Assembly (NCBI GenBank): GCA_029891345.1
Contig: CM057009.1
Coordinates: 92,427,416-92,491,415 of the forward strand
Direction of reading: 5' to 3'
Length of the DNA: 64,000 bases
Source of the DNA: Dryococelus australis
Taxonomy: Eukaryota; Arthropoda; Insecta; Phasmatodea; Phasmatidae
A program made the position numbers and the translations under genes. Below the pieces are notes generated by a model. That model saw only the letters and a list, made by a program, of their open reading frames with translations. It did no database searches and was not told the origin of the DNA. Shown piece after piece: positions 46,193-59,476 of the stretch. How positions within the stretch are numbered: the first letter of the stretch is position 1; each line of letters begins with the position of its first letter.

Positions 46193-46747
46193 CCACATGA
46201 ACTGATGACTGTGTTGAGTCTATTTGCCGCAAGGCGTTTCAGGTCACAGACTCCTTAAAACCCGCCATTTCTTGATGCAAGTGTCTGTGAATTATAATGC
46301 TAAATATTGATTTGTATGTTTGCTGCAACCTAACCAAAGTATCGCGAGTAGCATTTATAGGCGTTTGGTTTGGCCCTTACAATCCATGCATATGGAGTTC
46401 TGTTTTGATTATGTCAACATACTAAGCAATACCGAGTGGTGATTGGGCCGCCTGAAGAGCCCCTCGTTTAGGAAACATGAGGCCTCCACATCAGGTGAAC
46501 TACTGCAAGATCAATGCGTGAATGTGGTCCAGGTGATCGGCCTGCAGCACCCCGAGATTACGAGGACTCAGCTCTACCGCAACAGCATCAGTGATGCTGC
46601 CACTGTGACGTCTTGTGCCTACGGGGTATACAATTCCTACCTCTTTTTCCAAATAGTGTTCACTACCTTTGTAAACCCCAGTCAACCCCATATCGTCCAG
46701 TCAAGCCACGTCACGTAGTACTTGTTAATTAGCTGCAATAGACTTAA

Positions 46748-46880
46748 GGGCAACTTTTACAACTCCTTGTTATAGTGTCCATAAAGCCTTAATGTTCACT
46801 TTAACGCCGAACTTGTCGTTAATGCCTTTTACAACTCCTCGTTATCGCTGAAGTCCACGTCAATGTTTCTGTTAAACTAA
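46748..46880. repeat. Short two-unit direct repeat
   Basis: CTTTTACAACTCCTTGTTAT (46754-46773) recurs as CTTTTACAACTCCTCGTTAT (46827-46846), each followed by related (T)(A/C)AATGTT(C/T)…TTAA(A/C) sequence. Period about 73 bases. Confidence 0.7.
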
Positions 46881-49800
46881 CAGCCACTCTGGATACTTGA
46901 TAGCTGTTTGAACAAAAGGTTGCCGCTGCCACAAGTCGCTATCTTGAAATTTTTGTTTGTGTAAAGTTAAGGTTATAATTTTATAAACAAAATGTATAAT
47001 TGGATTGAATATGATAATTATGTTAGACATGTTTTTGTGTAATGTGAGAATAGTACAGCAGCCAAAATAATCAAAGAGAGTCCGGTTTTATTTAAGTGTA
47101 TGGTGACAAAGTTTTAATGTAAAGGTTTCATCTAACCAAAAGTTTGTTTTGAAAACCGCTTAATGTTAATAGAAGGTGAGCTGGGATTTCTGACAAGTAA
47201 GTAGATTGTAGTTATTTTGTTTTCTCAAATAAATTTACGTTCCATTGGAAATATAAACCTACAACTAGGTATTGCACGATGTCTCATACGTAGGTACTGC
47301 TGACAAAGGTAGGTTTTAAATGTTAAACACTCATTGTGTACGCATCTATATGGGAAATGTCGTTTTCCAAATAACTTCCTGGTTAAGACCCATGGGGTTG
47401 TGTTGCATATACAAGTACAATATTATTCTGTGAGACATAGTAAAGATGTAATTTCTACATATTTGTGTTTGCTTTCCAAGGAAAAAAGCCCATGAGACAC
47501 AGTAGACATGTAGTTTTTTTGTGTTTGCTTCCCAACAAAAATGTTTATAAGTGACTTTCAGTGTGTATAGACTTAAACTATAAAGGGTTAAAATATAGGG
47601 TAATATTCTAATACAGGGGATTATATATAGAACAGAAAGTTAATACTAATAAGTGGTATGTTTCAACATTTGATGACGTCAGGTGAGACACGAGACGAAT
47701 GATGACTCAAATACTTTCTGGTAATTTGGGCACCAGCAGTGCTTCCCAATCACCTCACTATTGAGACTCGGGGATGTGGTGGGTTCTGTGTGTCCATCTC
47801 ACCCATGTGTACTTACAAACACGTCAATATTAAACTTTTAATAATAATCACTGAAATAAACAATCGATAAACATATGTGGCTAGGACACTGTCACTGCTG
47901 AATAAAAAATTGAGTTCACTGTAGACTTGGTTTTATTGATATCGTTTGTACGTATCAACGTACCAATGAAATGGTTATCTCGGTCATTACTAGCCAATTC
48001 CGTTTGGGTGCTCCCCAACCCGTAATTAATATAGCGCACGCCTAAATGGATGATCTCACCAAAGTGCGTGAAAGCACAGCTGTCACAAGGGAAGAGGGCA
48101 GACACCTGCTAGGATGGACTGACTGTTTTCCCCTGAAGACAGGACACGGTGAATTACAAATGAATACCCTTAATACACATTAACACACGTGATTACTCGA
48201 CATCACTAACGCAAACTCATCAGGGCTCACCCTCCAGCATGTGGTTAGTGTGGTGACAGCCTATACACAGCAGACTAGTACGGGAGTAATTGCACTGTAC
48301 ACTAATTACACAATAACAGAGACCCTTGAGTGAGACAAAATAAGATGGGACACAATATGAATATTCACAATAAATACGTGTATGAAAACAAGCTTAGGTG
48401 GCGCGGATGCCGCCGGATGAAATTCATAGCGGACCACATGGTGCAGGTGAAATTGCAGTTTCTATGCAGAAGTATTGCAAACTAAATTCTAATAAAATAA
48501 TATTCGTGTAGAGCATGTGGTTCTCTTTGCTATTAGTCGTTACAGGCTTGTAGCATGTCTGATGGCGGTGAAAACAAACATTACTGTGATTGTGTGGTCA
48601 AGTACAAAACGCATCAATTTACATGAAAAATTAATTGAACCCTGAATAAAACTGAGATAGAACCCTGAAATAAATCATTGCACACACAGTGTTATATAAA
48701 TAAGCTCTTAAAATGCAATGATGGCGTATACAATGGCTTGGCTTCAATCGTCCACGTAGTTATACGTGATGTTGCCATAAAATATTCAAACACGAAAATT
48801 ACCTTTAAATACATACATAAAAATAAAGCTCTTAAAATTGCTTGTAGCAATTATGCAGAAGTTACACTGAAATGCCATAAACATAGGTAGATGGTGTCCA
48901 ATTCAAAATACGTGGGACACGTGACCTCTCCAACATCTTTCTCCTCCTCGATTAAGGTAAAAATGCCACAAGAGCGTAAGAATTAGTAAAGTGAAAGCAT
49001 AATGCTGGGGAAAATGTCTGGGAAAACGTACGCAAGCAAAGATTAACTGGCAAACTAAATTGACTATGGAAACCTACATCTGTGAACAAAAGTTGTAGTG
49101 CGCACATGACAGTGTCTTACCTCGGCAGCTCTCCTCGACAGACTGCCCAGATACAAGCGTCACACGGATCTTCCATGGCCGCCTATGGGGTTCACATAAG
49201 TGGAAGTGCTATGCACACTCAGTGAAATATTTTATACTGAAAAGAAAATGGCACAAATTAAATTAGATATTGTTTTACATTTCTATAATTTTGTTACTAA
49301 TTTTAATATTATTTTAATGTATCTTTGTGATGGCGTCCATGCCAGAATATTAAGTGTTCTTAATCTCTGCACCACAGGCACTTTGAATAGTCATAACCAA
49401 ACAATTAAAATTAGTACAAGCACTTTAAAACATTTAAAGACAATATAACACATTTTACCCTGAAATTAACATTTATAGGAAAGTTCAAAATTATCTGCCT
49501 CTTTGCGTGTGTGCGGGACACGTGACACGTGAGCGTCATCATGGGCTCTAGCTTTGCTGGCTGTTAGCCGGCGTCACGTTGCTATGCACACCGATGTGAT
49601 AACAGTTTGGCTACATTGCTGCTAGAATCTAAGGTTCGCAATAGTGGGAGATCTACGAAATTCAGGGAAATTGAGGGTAAAATAGTAAAAATGTAGAGCA
49701 AACAAAAAAATGATATGAGAGACAATAAGGATTAATAAGTAAAATAAATAATTCCCAAATTGTGAATGAATGCAAAATATCTGCACTGCAGCATATAAAA

Positions 49801-49996
49801 TAACAAGCACAGAGGGCCCGTGCTCATTTCCCAAATTCATAATTTTGTACCTGTTTAATAGAAATGCCCCCAAAATGTACAAAACAGGTACATTGGGGAA
49901 CTCCCTTAGCGTTTAATGTTGCTCGTGCTTCAGGAAGCATATTGACTCAGGTTTAGTGTGAAATCAGACTTTTGGAGTTTTGTTCTTGAACACACT
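46881..49996. other. AT-rich sequence without recognised genes
   Basis: Apart from a 75-bp imperfect tandem duplication at about 47430-47545 (AGACA(T/C)AGTA…GACATGTAG/AAGATGTAA…TTGTGTTTGCTT(T/C)CCAA), I see no repeat ends, RNA gene or domain. Short frames such as 47881-48105 and 48678-48890 are unsupported. Confidence 0.45.
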
Positions 49997-51640
49997 GATG
50001 TACTCGAGGTTGTGACATTCAGGAATTGGTTAGGTGACAAGATATCCCTAGGTTAGGTTCCCTTACCAGGCGAGCGCCAGTTCTCCCCTCAGTGTAGAAG
50101 AAGATATAATAATGTGGGTCGTGTGCTGTTCGCCTTAAATGTGATCCCCAGATGCATTGTGATCAGTTTCAATTTTCTGAAGTGCTGCAAAACGTTATCC
50201 ATGTTGCCTAGGCTAGTAGAGGTTATTCAATATCCTTCTATACACTTACGCTAAAGATCGATGAGGATTGGTTTTGCCATCCCACCCATTCAATGGTTAA
50301 GCTCTTCTTTAGATTAAGAGGTCGATACCCGAACATATTAAATAAATCAGATGCCGATTGCAGAACAATCACGATTTATTTAAATCATTTCCTCATACGA
50401 GGCACTTACAAGAATATGCTCCTTTATAGTCGGAGTACACTAGCACAGTAAAAATGGCACGAAACCTACAAAGAAGTACATGTAAAATTTAAATCCCAGA
50501 CATGTACAATACGTGCTGGGCTGCTGTGTGCCACACTTCCTGGATAGCAATTTATAAACGGTTCCAGAAATTACATTACATATTGATACTCTACATGATT
50601 AGAAAAACTGATGAAGATCCGGGGAGGATGCGACGACATATGTCCATACAGCTCCGAGGCGACCACTCTATTCTCTCTAGAGCTAGGCGGGCTGCCTTCT
50701 CATTGGCCAGTTCGTGCTGTGCAACTTATGAAAATTATTAATTGTTATTTGCTTTAAATATAAAAATCTATGATACTCTAGATGATTGCAAATTACGAAA
50801 TACAGTATGTAGACACTTTCACGGGACTCAGCAATTTCTATTCACTATAATAATTATTATTATTCTTATGCCGATATATAGCCCCTTTACCAAAACCCCA
50901 AGGTGCTTACTGCATCTAAAAAACATATTTTCATCACTTGATTACATGCAAAATAAATTGTTCCTTTTCAAACCTATTAGGTCACTCTGCTAATTTTTAT
51001 ATTGGCTTTCCAGTGTTCATAATGAAAATTCGTGAATTTGCAGTCGTTTATGAGTGGTAGTTAAAGCTTGGTTAAATAACCGTGGTCAATGTTTATGTTA
51101 GCATTATGTAGTTTGTAACAGACGTAACCTCACAATACTGATATAATACTGACATGATATGATCTAACACTGGACATAATATATATACTTATTTAAAAAA
51201 AAAAAATAATGGCTTGTGCTTGTAATTACTCACTTGTAAAGTTACGTGTTAATTGCCTGATGTTGCGCCACTGCTACAAGTGGAAAGCACAGTGTTTATA
51301 TACATGTGGGTTCAAGTGTCTTCTGCGCATGTAAAACATTTCACTCTCAATTCATATAAAAACCCTCTTAAAAACTATACACAACACATTTGATATAATA
51401 AAAATTACTGCACCATATATTTTATGGTTAGAAGTGACTTACCATGTTTTATGCATGAAAACATGATGGCTCATTGTTGCATCTCATTAGGGACATGGGA
51501 AATAAATGATATATTTAAAATAAATTATTACTTTAATAAAACCATGACCACATACATAACACTGTTCAAATAATATCATGTGTCCTTATTTGGGACACTT
51601 CATGTGAAAAACACTTTTGTTTACATTTTGTACATGTACA
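49997..51640 (-). repeat. LTR-C, left copy
   Basis: Direct repeat of the sequence starting at 55001. It begins TGATGTACTCG and matches at GTGACAT, CTTACCAGG, CATGTTGCCTAGGCTAGTAG, GGCACTTACAAGAATATG, AAACGGTTCCAGAAATT and TATATTTTATGGTTAG. About 0.7 kb (50722-51415) is present only in this copy. The right end is approximate. Orientation minus is inferred from the strand of the coding remnants between the copies. Confidence 0.75.
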
Positions 51641-54600
51641 TGTCAACATATGCATAACCCTCAGAACAGAAGTGCCACATTGCTCGTTGCACAGGTTATA
51701 CTCAGAACACTTATCTTACGATCTAAAAAGGCCACACATAATATAAATCAACAAATAAAATGACACTTATTGACAATGTGCACTATCACTGCACTGATTC
51801 AACTGGTGTGCACATACGGATCAGTACGCTGGGCATAGTGAATCTCATGGTGATATTTCTTTGGCCGATGTATGTTTGGCGCCAAGACGTGGAGAAGGTC
51901 ATAGTGTCGACGGTGCATGTCAAACGCCCCCTCCCTCTTGAGGTCGTTCGTTCGTCTAAGCTCCATCTTCTCATGTCGAGCAACATCTTGCCGGTGGTCT
52001 TAGTGTGTTCTTTGGAAGCAAGCTTTGCCTCCCCTGGTCGATGGCTGTTTACATGCTGACTGTGGCTGTTGTTTACTTTTCGGCAGCGCTCTGACAGGTC
52101 TGGTAGACACTGGTGTGTGTCCGCAGGTTGTGCATGTAGCATGCCAGGCTGGACGTGCTTGCTTCATTAGGCGGGGGAAGAATTCCCCTCTGACCTCGTT
52201 TCATCGCTGCTGCTGCTACTGGCGATGATGTATGGGCATCGCTGGGTCGGAGTAAAGGCATTCCTCACATGCTCTTCTGTCATGTCTCCTCTCCTTAACG
52301 TTTTTGTCCCACATGCTGCGGCTGCTGACTGGTGAAACACCATGGTGGTTACATCTTTTACTGGCATCGTGATGCTGTCGGGTGCGAGATGTTCCTGGCG
52401 GTCTTCACCGTCTTGAGGGGGCCTTCCTGGATCATTACTTGCGACATTGTAATTTTCTTGTGGCTGACTGTTGTCCCACAAAATGATGTTGTCCAATCTG
52501 CTGTCACATACTGGTGTCCCTGTAGAGGTGTTGATGTCAGGTATCCCGGTAGTGGGGGTTTGCAAATGCAGTGTTGTTTACATTTTGCCGACTCGCTGAA
52601 AAACTTTGGTTATTCGATGGGGTGTGTACGCTTTCATTCACATTGCCTCCAGGTGCTGGTGTAGCTTCGCTGGGCGTCACTTTTCTCAAGGCAACTTTTC
52701 TGTGGTACATGGTGGTTCTGTGTTTACTTAGATGCCACTTAACACAATTCCTCTGGTGTTGTACTGAATTTTGTGATTAGTCGATGATGATACTGGGCAC
52801 ATTTTTGTTTGGGTGGCATTGTGAACCCTGCACACGATGTTGCTCCATTCGGCGTAATGAAAACAGTAGTGGAGGACGGAGGGGTGTGATGCCCCTGCCC
52901 ATCTCACCATGATGAAAAAAAATGTGTTGTTGATGTCGATGACTGGGCCGAATGTAAACAAATGCACATAGCGATAATGCACATACTGTCACTCCAACAG
53001 GATAGCAGTGAATGACGATGAAATTATAGATTTGCTGGAGTTTGAAATGTCACTTTCGGATGAAATGTCATAATATTTACATACTTTGTTGGGCCCGATG
53101 GCCTGCACACATTTTTGATTTTAACATGCCTACATGTGCGTCGTGGCCATGTGAGATGGCATGAGCAATGTTTACACGCAAGGAGCGACATACCCAGTTC
53201 ACAATTCGTGTTCGCAAAATGGCGAACCATCACATGCATTTGTTTCCGCGTAATTTGGCTGCTGTTCGGTGATGAATGCCCATGTTTATATTTACTTTTG
53301 CATGGCTGTGATTATCCCTGTTGCACCAGCGCAACAAAACAGCATGTCGGCCTTATCGCACTGATACCTTGAAAACATGGCACAGGTACGTGGTGGCATG
53401 TTTTCATTACACATGCAGTTGGTGGTGGGATGAATGTCATTCGTTCGCACATGGACAATTCCTCCACAGTGACATGGTGAATATTCACTCGTTCACTTAT
53501 TTTGCTGTTACTGGTTTGTGCAAACTGTTATTGTGGCACTGGTGACCTTGTGAATTTTTCTTGGCCATTTACAGCACCCACTGTGCCAGTGGTACAGCAT
53601 TCCTGGGCAATATGCAATATATGCTGGATGTGGTGGATGTGATGTCTGTGTCACTTTCCTGCAGTCCACTATAAAGCTGTGAGGCATTATTGGAGTTGTG
53701 TCCCTCTTGCTTGGAGGTGCACACTGTGCCTGCACACCAGCTGTGTCCGGTATCAATCAGGCCAGCTTGCCGCATGGCATGTTGTTGACAAACGCTGAGG
53801 TGGGCCTGGCATTATGTTGCGCTGCATGTGCTCCTGACAGCTTGTTCCCAACACCAGAGAGCGGTGTTGCAGGTGTCAAAATGTATGATGCGGCTGTTAG
53901 AGTCTCTTGCTCTGTTGGTAGCGATGGTTGAGGCACATGCAATTTTGCCTGCTGTGATGTGGCTGGAGTTGTTTTCTCTGGTTTTTCGGCTGGAAGATTA
54001 CTGAGAGTTAGTTGTGATTCCTTATCCCCACTCGTGGTTGTCTTCAGCGGTTGTCTTTCGTTATCATGCATGCTTGCTTCACGCTGGCTAGGTAGCATGG
54101 TGGTGGTGAATACAAACACTAGTGTATACAGAATCGTTGTGGGTGGTGTTGGTTTCTCAATGTTTATGCATGACATACACAAAATGTGTTGGTCGTAGTA
54201 GTTTGGTGGTTTCCACTCGTCTGCAATGGCACATTCCTCATGGTATCAGCACAAAGACCTCTGGATGGATACAGTGTGGGTCCAGGTTGCAGGACACTTA
54301 TTTTTTAGGCACCGGTTGTATAGGGTTGTATAGTAACCACACTGGGGTAGGTGTGGTTGGCGTTAATTTGCAGTTGCAGGCGGAGTGGTGGGTGGTAAAT
54401 ATGTCCAAGTTCGTACATTTAACTTTCCTGCACTGTTGACAAATTATGGACTGTACATCGAAGTGGAAGCCAATGATGGTGTTTTGTGCAGATACGCAAT
54501 GCAGATGTAGTCCAGCACGTCATTCACTGTTTTCTTATGCTGGGCCACGTAGATCGCAGCACATTGCTGTCTCCATCGCGTCACGTTATGATAGACGTGG

Positions 54601-55000
54601 TCCTGCCAGTGATGGTGCTTCAAGTGCCTCACTCCCCTCAGCGAAAAAGACATGCACCAAAATGGCGTTGTTGGCTGATGTCACAAGGCTTGTGCAGTTT
54701 CAAGATGACTGTTCCTTTGGCTTGCTTGGACAATAGTGAACTTTTGGCGCCAAACTTTTGTTGTTGTTTTTTTTTGCAGGTTTTCTTGTGTAGAATTCCC
54801 ATCCAATTTACTTCCCCGTGATGACTGTCCATAATATTGGTTTTTGCCAGTAGCCAAACATGAGAACCCGAGGGTTGAAAAACATAGGAACAGGAACATT
54901 GAAAAACATGGGAATTTAAGTGTATACAGAAATGCCACACTTGACGAACATGAAGTCTGAATGTTCGTAAAAAGCCATGCGCTTTGGCAAGCCACATGAT
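51641..55000 (-). mobile_element. Internal region of the LTR-C element with cysteine-rich coding remnants
   Basis: On the minus strand broken frames extend from 54820 to 51786. The right part (54653-54370) has VLDYICIA and, in another frame, SIICQQCRKVKC, resembling in order and spacing the N-terminal finger part of the gag remnant at 40.9 kb. Next come a Ser/Thr/Pro-rich segment (54182-53757), Cys/His-rich pieces (53239-53024, LACKHCSCHLTWPRRTC) and an acidic/Ser-rich segment (52565-52167, ASSSSSDETRSE). I find no capsid, protease or RT blocks, so the element looks non-autonomous or heavily decayed. Confidence 0.5.
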
Positions 55001-56050
55001 GTACTCGGGGTTGTGACATCTGGGAATTGTTTAGGTGACGGGATATTCGTAGTTTAGGTTTTCTTACCAGGTGGGCGCCAGTGCTCCCCTATGTGTAGAG
55101 TACGATATAATAATTTGGGTCATGTGCCGATTGGCCTAAACGTGACCCCCAGATGCACTGTTGTCAATGTAGATTTTCTGAAGTCCTGCTAATCGACATC
55201 CATGTTGCCTAGGCTAGTAGAGGATATTCAAGCTCCCTCTATACGCTTATGCTAAATATAGATGAGAATTGTTTTGGCCATCCCAAGCCTTCATTGGTTA
55301 AGTACTTTAAGTGACCGAGACCTGGCCATATTAAATAAATTGGACACAAATTACAAAACAATCATGATTTATTTAAATCATTTCTTCATACATGGCACTT
55401 ACAAGAATATGCTCCTATATATTCGGAGTACACTAGTGCTGTAAAAATGGTGCAAAGCCTACAAAGAATTACATGTCAAATTAAAATTCCAGACATATAC
55501 AACATGTACTGTACCACTGTGTGGCACACTCCCCGGATAGCAATTTATAAACGGTTCCAGAAATTGCGTTACATATTGATACTCTACATGATTAGAAAAA
55601 CTGTTGAAGGTCCAGGGAGGATGCAACAATCTACGTCCATACAGCTTCAATGCGACCACGCTACTATCTTTATTGCTAGGTAGGCTGCCTTCTCACTGAC
55701 CAGATCGTCCCGTATATTTTATGGTTAGTAGGGACTTACTGTGTTTTTATGCATGAAATGCATGGTGGCGTATTTGTGCGTCTCGTTTTGTATATGGGAA
55801 TTAAATTTAAATGTTTTAAATCAATTATTACTCAATAAAATCATGATCATGATCAGTTAGGCACATGGCCAAGGACTGTTGTCTGTAGACATAAACAAAA
55901 CATGTCCGCTATATTTATTTTCCTTTTTACAGTGTTTTGTACTTTAATATAATTTGCCACCAGCAGATATTAATAAACAATAAATGGACACGTGAATGCG
56001 GGACGAAATTCCCCATGTGAGAGACACACATGCCTTGAGAAAATCTGCAT
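55001..56050 (-). repeat. LTR-C, right copy
   Basis: Matches 49997-51640 minus the 0.7-kb block, with about 120 bases of its own after 55850. A short block GGACACGTGAATGCGGGAC near 55985 still resembles the left copy at about 51580. The right limit is approximate. It would be the 5' LTR of a minus-strand element. Confidence 0.75.
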
Positions 56051-59000
56051 ATTTAGGTTAAGGAAAGGACAAACTTACAAGCAATTGTGAACATGTCAGT
56101 GCAGTTCCCAATTGATTTTTATTTCCTTTCTGAATATTTTTATAAAGCAATTTAAAGTCTTATATGTATTATTTTTTTCATCTGTGTGCCATTCTGGTCT
56201 TCATTCATTTAGATTTCGATAGTTTTACCTGAATAACGGGATTTTGTCTGTTATGCAGGAAGTTGCATTAGGCGCCTGCTCCGGCATGACCATGTCAGTC
56301 AGTAGCGTCATTGCATCCAGTAGGGCAGGTCGTGTGTGAGCCCGCTCCAGGGTATTCAAGTTTTGTCACTAGTCATGTAGTTGCAATAATTTAAATTGAG
56401 TTTACCACAACATTGTATTTTTCTCGTTAACCCAAGAGCGTGCACCACTCCACAGTCGAGTAAATCTGTTCTTGGGTGAACCTTAATTTTGCAATGTAAG
56501 TCTTTGTCGGCTTCGCACCTTTTTCTTACCGTGTCAGTGCTCTCTGAGCTACAGTGGCTACAGTGCACTTTTGTGCCTCATACGAGGGTCTAACTAAATA
56601 AAACTTCACTTCATGAGAAACCTCTGCATACTGATTATTTATTTGTCCATCTGACCAGTTGTCCACTGAGTGATATTCTTAACCTTAAATCTTACGACAA
56701 GTGTTTGAAGTAGCTGAGTGGCTGCAACAACCCACGTAGATTTTCCTAGTGGCATATAAAGGGGGCCGACATCCCTTACTAGCCTAGTCCTACAGGATAT
56801 AGCTCATCAGAACTTCGCCTTTCTTCACACCAGGAGTGTTCATCACAGGAATTATATATGTACACCAAGGGGAGGACCCTAAGCCATCGGCCTTCATGGC
56901 CCCTGATTATCGTGCTCTGCACTGGCACCCAAACCAGGAACAATCTATCATAAACTTTCCCCAAGCTAACCTAACCGGCTATCTCTCCTTGTATCCCAAT
57001 TCCACACCATGTCAAATAAGTAGTTAAATTCACACAACTCCAATTTTTTCTGTTGGAACCACATCAAATGGTGAAATGTGAAAGAAAATTTAATAAACAG
57101 TAAGATGCGCAAAACAAAAATACACCATAAATTGGTCAGTTGTTCTCTTCTGATGAGTTATTATATTAGAAAATTGGCAAATATAAAACAGTATAAAGCA
57201 ATGAATTATTCATAATTTTTGTGTACATTCCCAAAGAAGTCATGTAAATTTTGTTGTTATTAAACACTGCTTTAACATAAGAAAATGTATCGGTAAGGTG
57301 TACTCATGCGAGGGTTAAGTTAATTGCTGTGTTAACTTTCATTTCAGTATTTTTTATGCATTGCATAAAGATTATCTTTGTGAATATTAGTTTGAAAGTT
57401 GTACACTTATGGTTTAGATGTCTTTTTTACAGGAATCGTGCACTAATCTTTATTACCCAACTTCTCGTATCCTTAAGGGTTTTATGCATTGGGTACTAAG
57501 CTGTCAGCATCTTCAGTGGTATGAGCGAATAATCTTCTTGTGTCATTGTTAAGAAGTTTTCAAGGGCAATTGCATTCTTGAAGCACTAGTTCGTAAAATT
57601 CCAGGAGTGGAACTAGAAGTGCTGAAATTGCAGCAGAAAATGCTACAACATTGCCCATTTTCCTTGTGTAGTTGATGTGATGGATTACACACACCATAAA
57701 AAATAGGATCACCAGGTAAGTAAAATGTGATTTCAATTCCAGAAAGTGCAGCTGACAGGAATGAAATAGGGTCAAATGTAATTGCAGTTTCCTTCTTGGG
57801 AGCGCGCATGCATGTATGTATACACTCGTACACAAACATATATGGTTTGTCAATTTATATGGGAAGTCACCAGGGTGGTGATAGTACATATCAAAACAAA
57901 AAGTAGATTTAAATAGCAATTTATAGGGATCTGTTAGTATATTTCTGTTTTATTTTAATCTAGTTTTTCATTGTATATCCTTTTTCTATAATTTTTACTT
58001 CATGCAAAGTGTTTGTAGGGTATTGTTTGCCTTATCATTTAATTGTTGTAGAAATTCAATTGTCTTTTGTTTCATCTGTTTTTTTGACTAGTTTCCAAAA
58101 TTAAAAAAAAATATTAGAAATTTGGTTATTTGTTAGTTTGTACATATTGTGATATTGGTTTTTTATTTTAATGAATTTTATGATTGACTTCAAGAACACT
58201 TTGGTATACTTGACTGCCATTTTTAATGCGCTAAAAGGAATGAGGTTATTAACACATTTAATAGTGTGTAATTTGTGTGCACTGCATTATACATGTAGGC
58301 TCATATATGCAATAGTAATGTATTTATTAGTAGTTTTATCATCATGTATTAATGTTACATCCGTAGCATTGGTTTTGATTTGATTTTGCTGAATTATAGA
58401 TGTCTGAGTTGGAACTAAAATATCTTCAAAGGTGAATAGGAACACTAGTATGTGCATGAATACGTGTACACACTTGGGCTGTTCACACTTGCCTTTTGGA
58501 AATAGAATTAAATTATCCTAAAGATTATAAAATATTTAATAGATTGTATAAGGGGCTTGTTTCCATTATACTGTGTTTGTAAACCGATGCTTGTAATGAG
58601 TAATGTTCGGAGATAATTATAGTGGTGTTAGTTATACATATTAGTTATGGCTAAAGCATATGTGTCAAGGAAGCAGACTGACCATATGGTTTAAAGCCAG
58701 GAAAGTGTTTCTCATCCTTAGTGTTCTGTGTTTAATGAAACTTTAATTACACACTCGCATTTATCCAGCTGTGCTAGCTTTGATGGGTGACCATTATTAA
58801 GAGGGTGCTGTTTGAGCCCTACTTATAAGACTGACTAAGCACCTTTGCTAGCTCTTGGTCTCAAATAGGAATCTCATTGTGCCGTTTCTTGTTGTAGTCT
58901 GCTCCATTAAGTGTTGCACTCACAAAAGATAGTGTGTAAAGACATGCACCTTACAATTCAATGTAATTGCTGAAAGCTGTCTGAAAATAGGGTTATGTTT

Positions 59001-59190
59001 TTCAAATGCAGACATATGCCATGTCTGAAGCATAGAGGAAGTTGCGTTTGGCATAGTTTAACCAATTTTGGGGTCAAAAATAGTGGGTCTAATTGTGTGC
59101 TGTTACTGGCAGTTGGCCACATATTGCACCAGTAGCCTATAATGTTCTATTCAGGACTGTCTTCTTAACTGTTAAAACGTTTACACACAT
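56051..59190. other. AT-rich sequence without recognised genes
   Basis: No coding domain or repeat pair found. A TATA-like CATATAAAGGGGG at 56752-56764 and an AATAAA at 56597-56602 might be traces of an LTR, and CCTCATACGAGG at 56576 matches a block in LTR-C, but nothing larger supports this. Confidence 0.4.
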
Positions 59191-59476
59191 TGGTGCCACT
59201 GTATCTGTGTGGTGAGCTTGTTCGCCTCCCACAAAGGTGAACCGGGTTCAGTGCCAGTTCACTGAATTTTTGCAAGTGGGAATCATGCTCGATGATGCTG
59301 TTGGTTGGCAGTTTTTTTTTTCATGGGGGTCTTCTGTTTTCCTGTCGCTTTCATTTCGGCGCTGCTCCATACTCAGCTCAATCACCCTCATTGGCTCTCA
59401 ATACCTCACTGTTAAGAGCCGCCCAAATCTCTTCACACTTCACATTTGGAAAAATTGTAAAAAATATATTTTATTT
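59191..59476 (+). mobile_element. tRNA-derived SINE
   Basis: The head reads like a tRNA-derived SINE: an A-box-like TGTGTGGTGAGC (59215-59226), the typical TTCGCCTCCCAC, and a B-box-like GGGTTCAGTGCC (59247-59260). A tRNA-unrelated body follows, with CGCTGCTCCATACTCAGCTC and CATTGGCTCTCAATACC, before an A/T-rich tail near 59450-59476. Such short elements are transcribed by RNA polymerase III and copied by LINE enzymes. The B box has lost its TTCGA core, so it is old. No target-site duplication was fixed. Confidence 0.75.

Larger units (their letters stand above)
45322..46745 (+). mobile_element. Diverged LTR related to the gypsy LTR, opposite orientation
   Basis: The reverse complement shares ordered landmarks with the gypsy LTRs: GGTAGAGCTGA-TCC (46564-46579 here; 6704 there) and AAACGCCTTGCGGC (46226-46239 here; 6936 there). 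Orientation is therefore plus. Consistent with that, a TATA-like box lies at 45660 and AATAAA at 46187, in the same relative order and spacing as on the minus strand of the gypsy LTR. A purine run GAGGGGAA at 45314-45321 could be a polypurine tract. No internal coding region is attached, so it is a solo LTR or isolated fragment. Ends are approximate. Confidence 0.6.

Noticed and set aside
46443-46718. 91-residue plus-strand frame
   Set aside because: It overlaps the landmark region of the diverged LTR, so coding is unlikely.
54970-55000. Possible primer-binding site (TGGCTTGCC on the minus strand) beside LTR-C
   Set aside because: Position is right, but I cannot match it to a known tRNA 3' end, so it is not annotated.
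58780-58840. 5S-rRNA-like motif GATGGGTGACC
   Set aside because: A single 11-base match to the 5S internal promoter, with no matching A box or flanks, so neither a 5S gene nor a 5S-derived SINE is supported.
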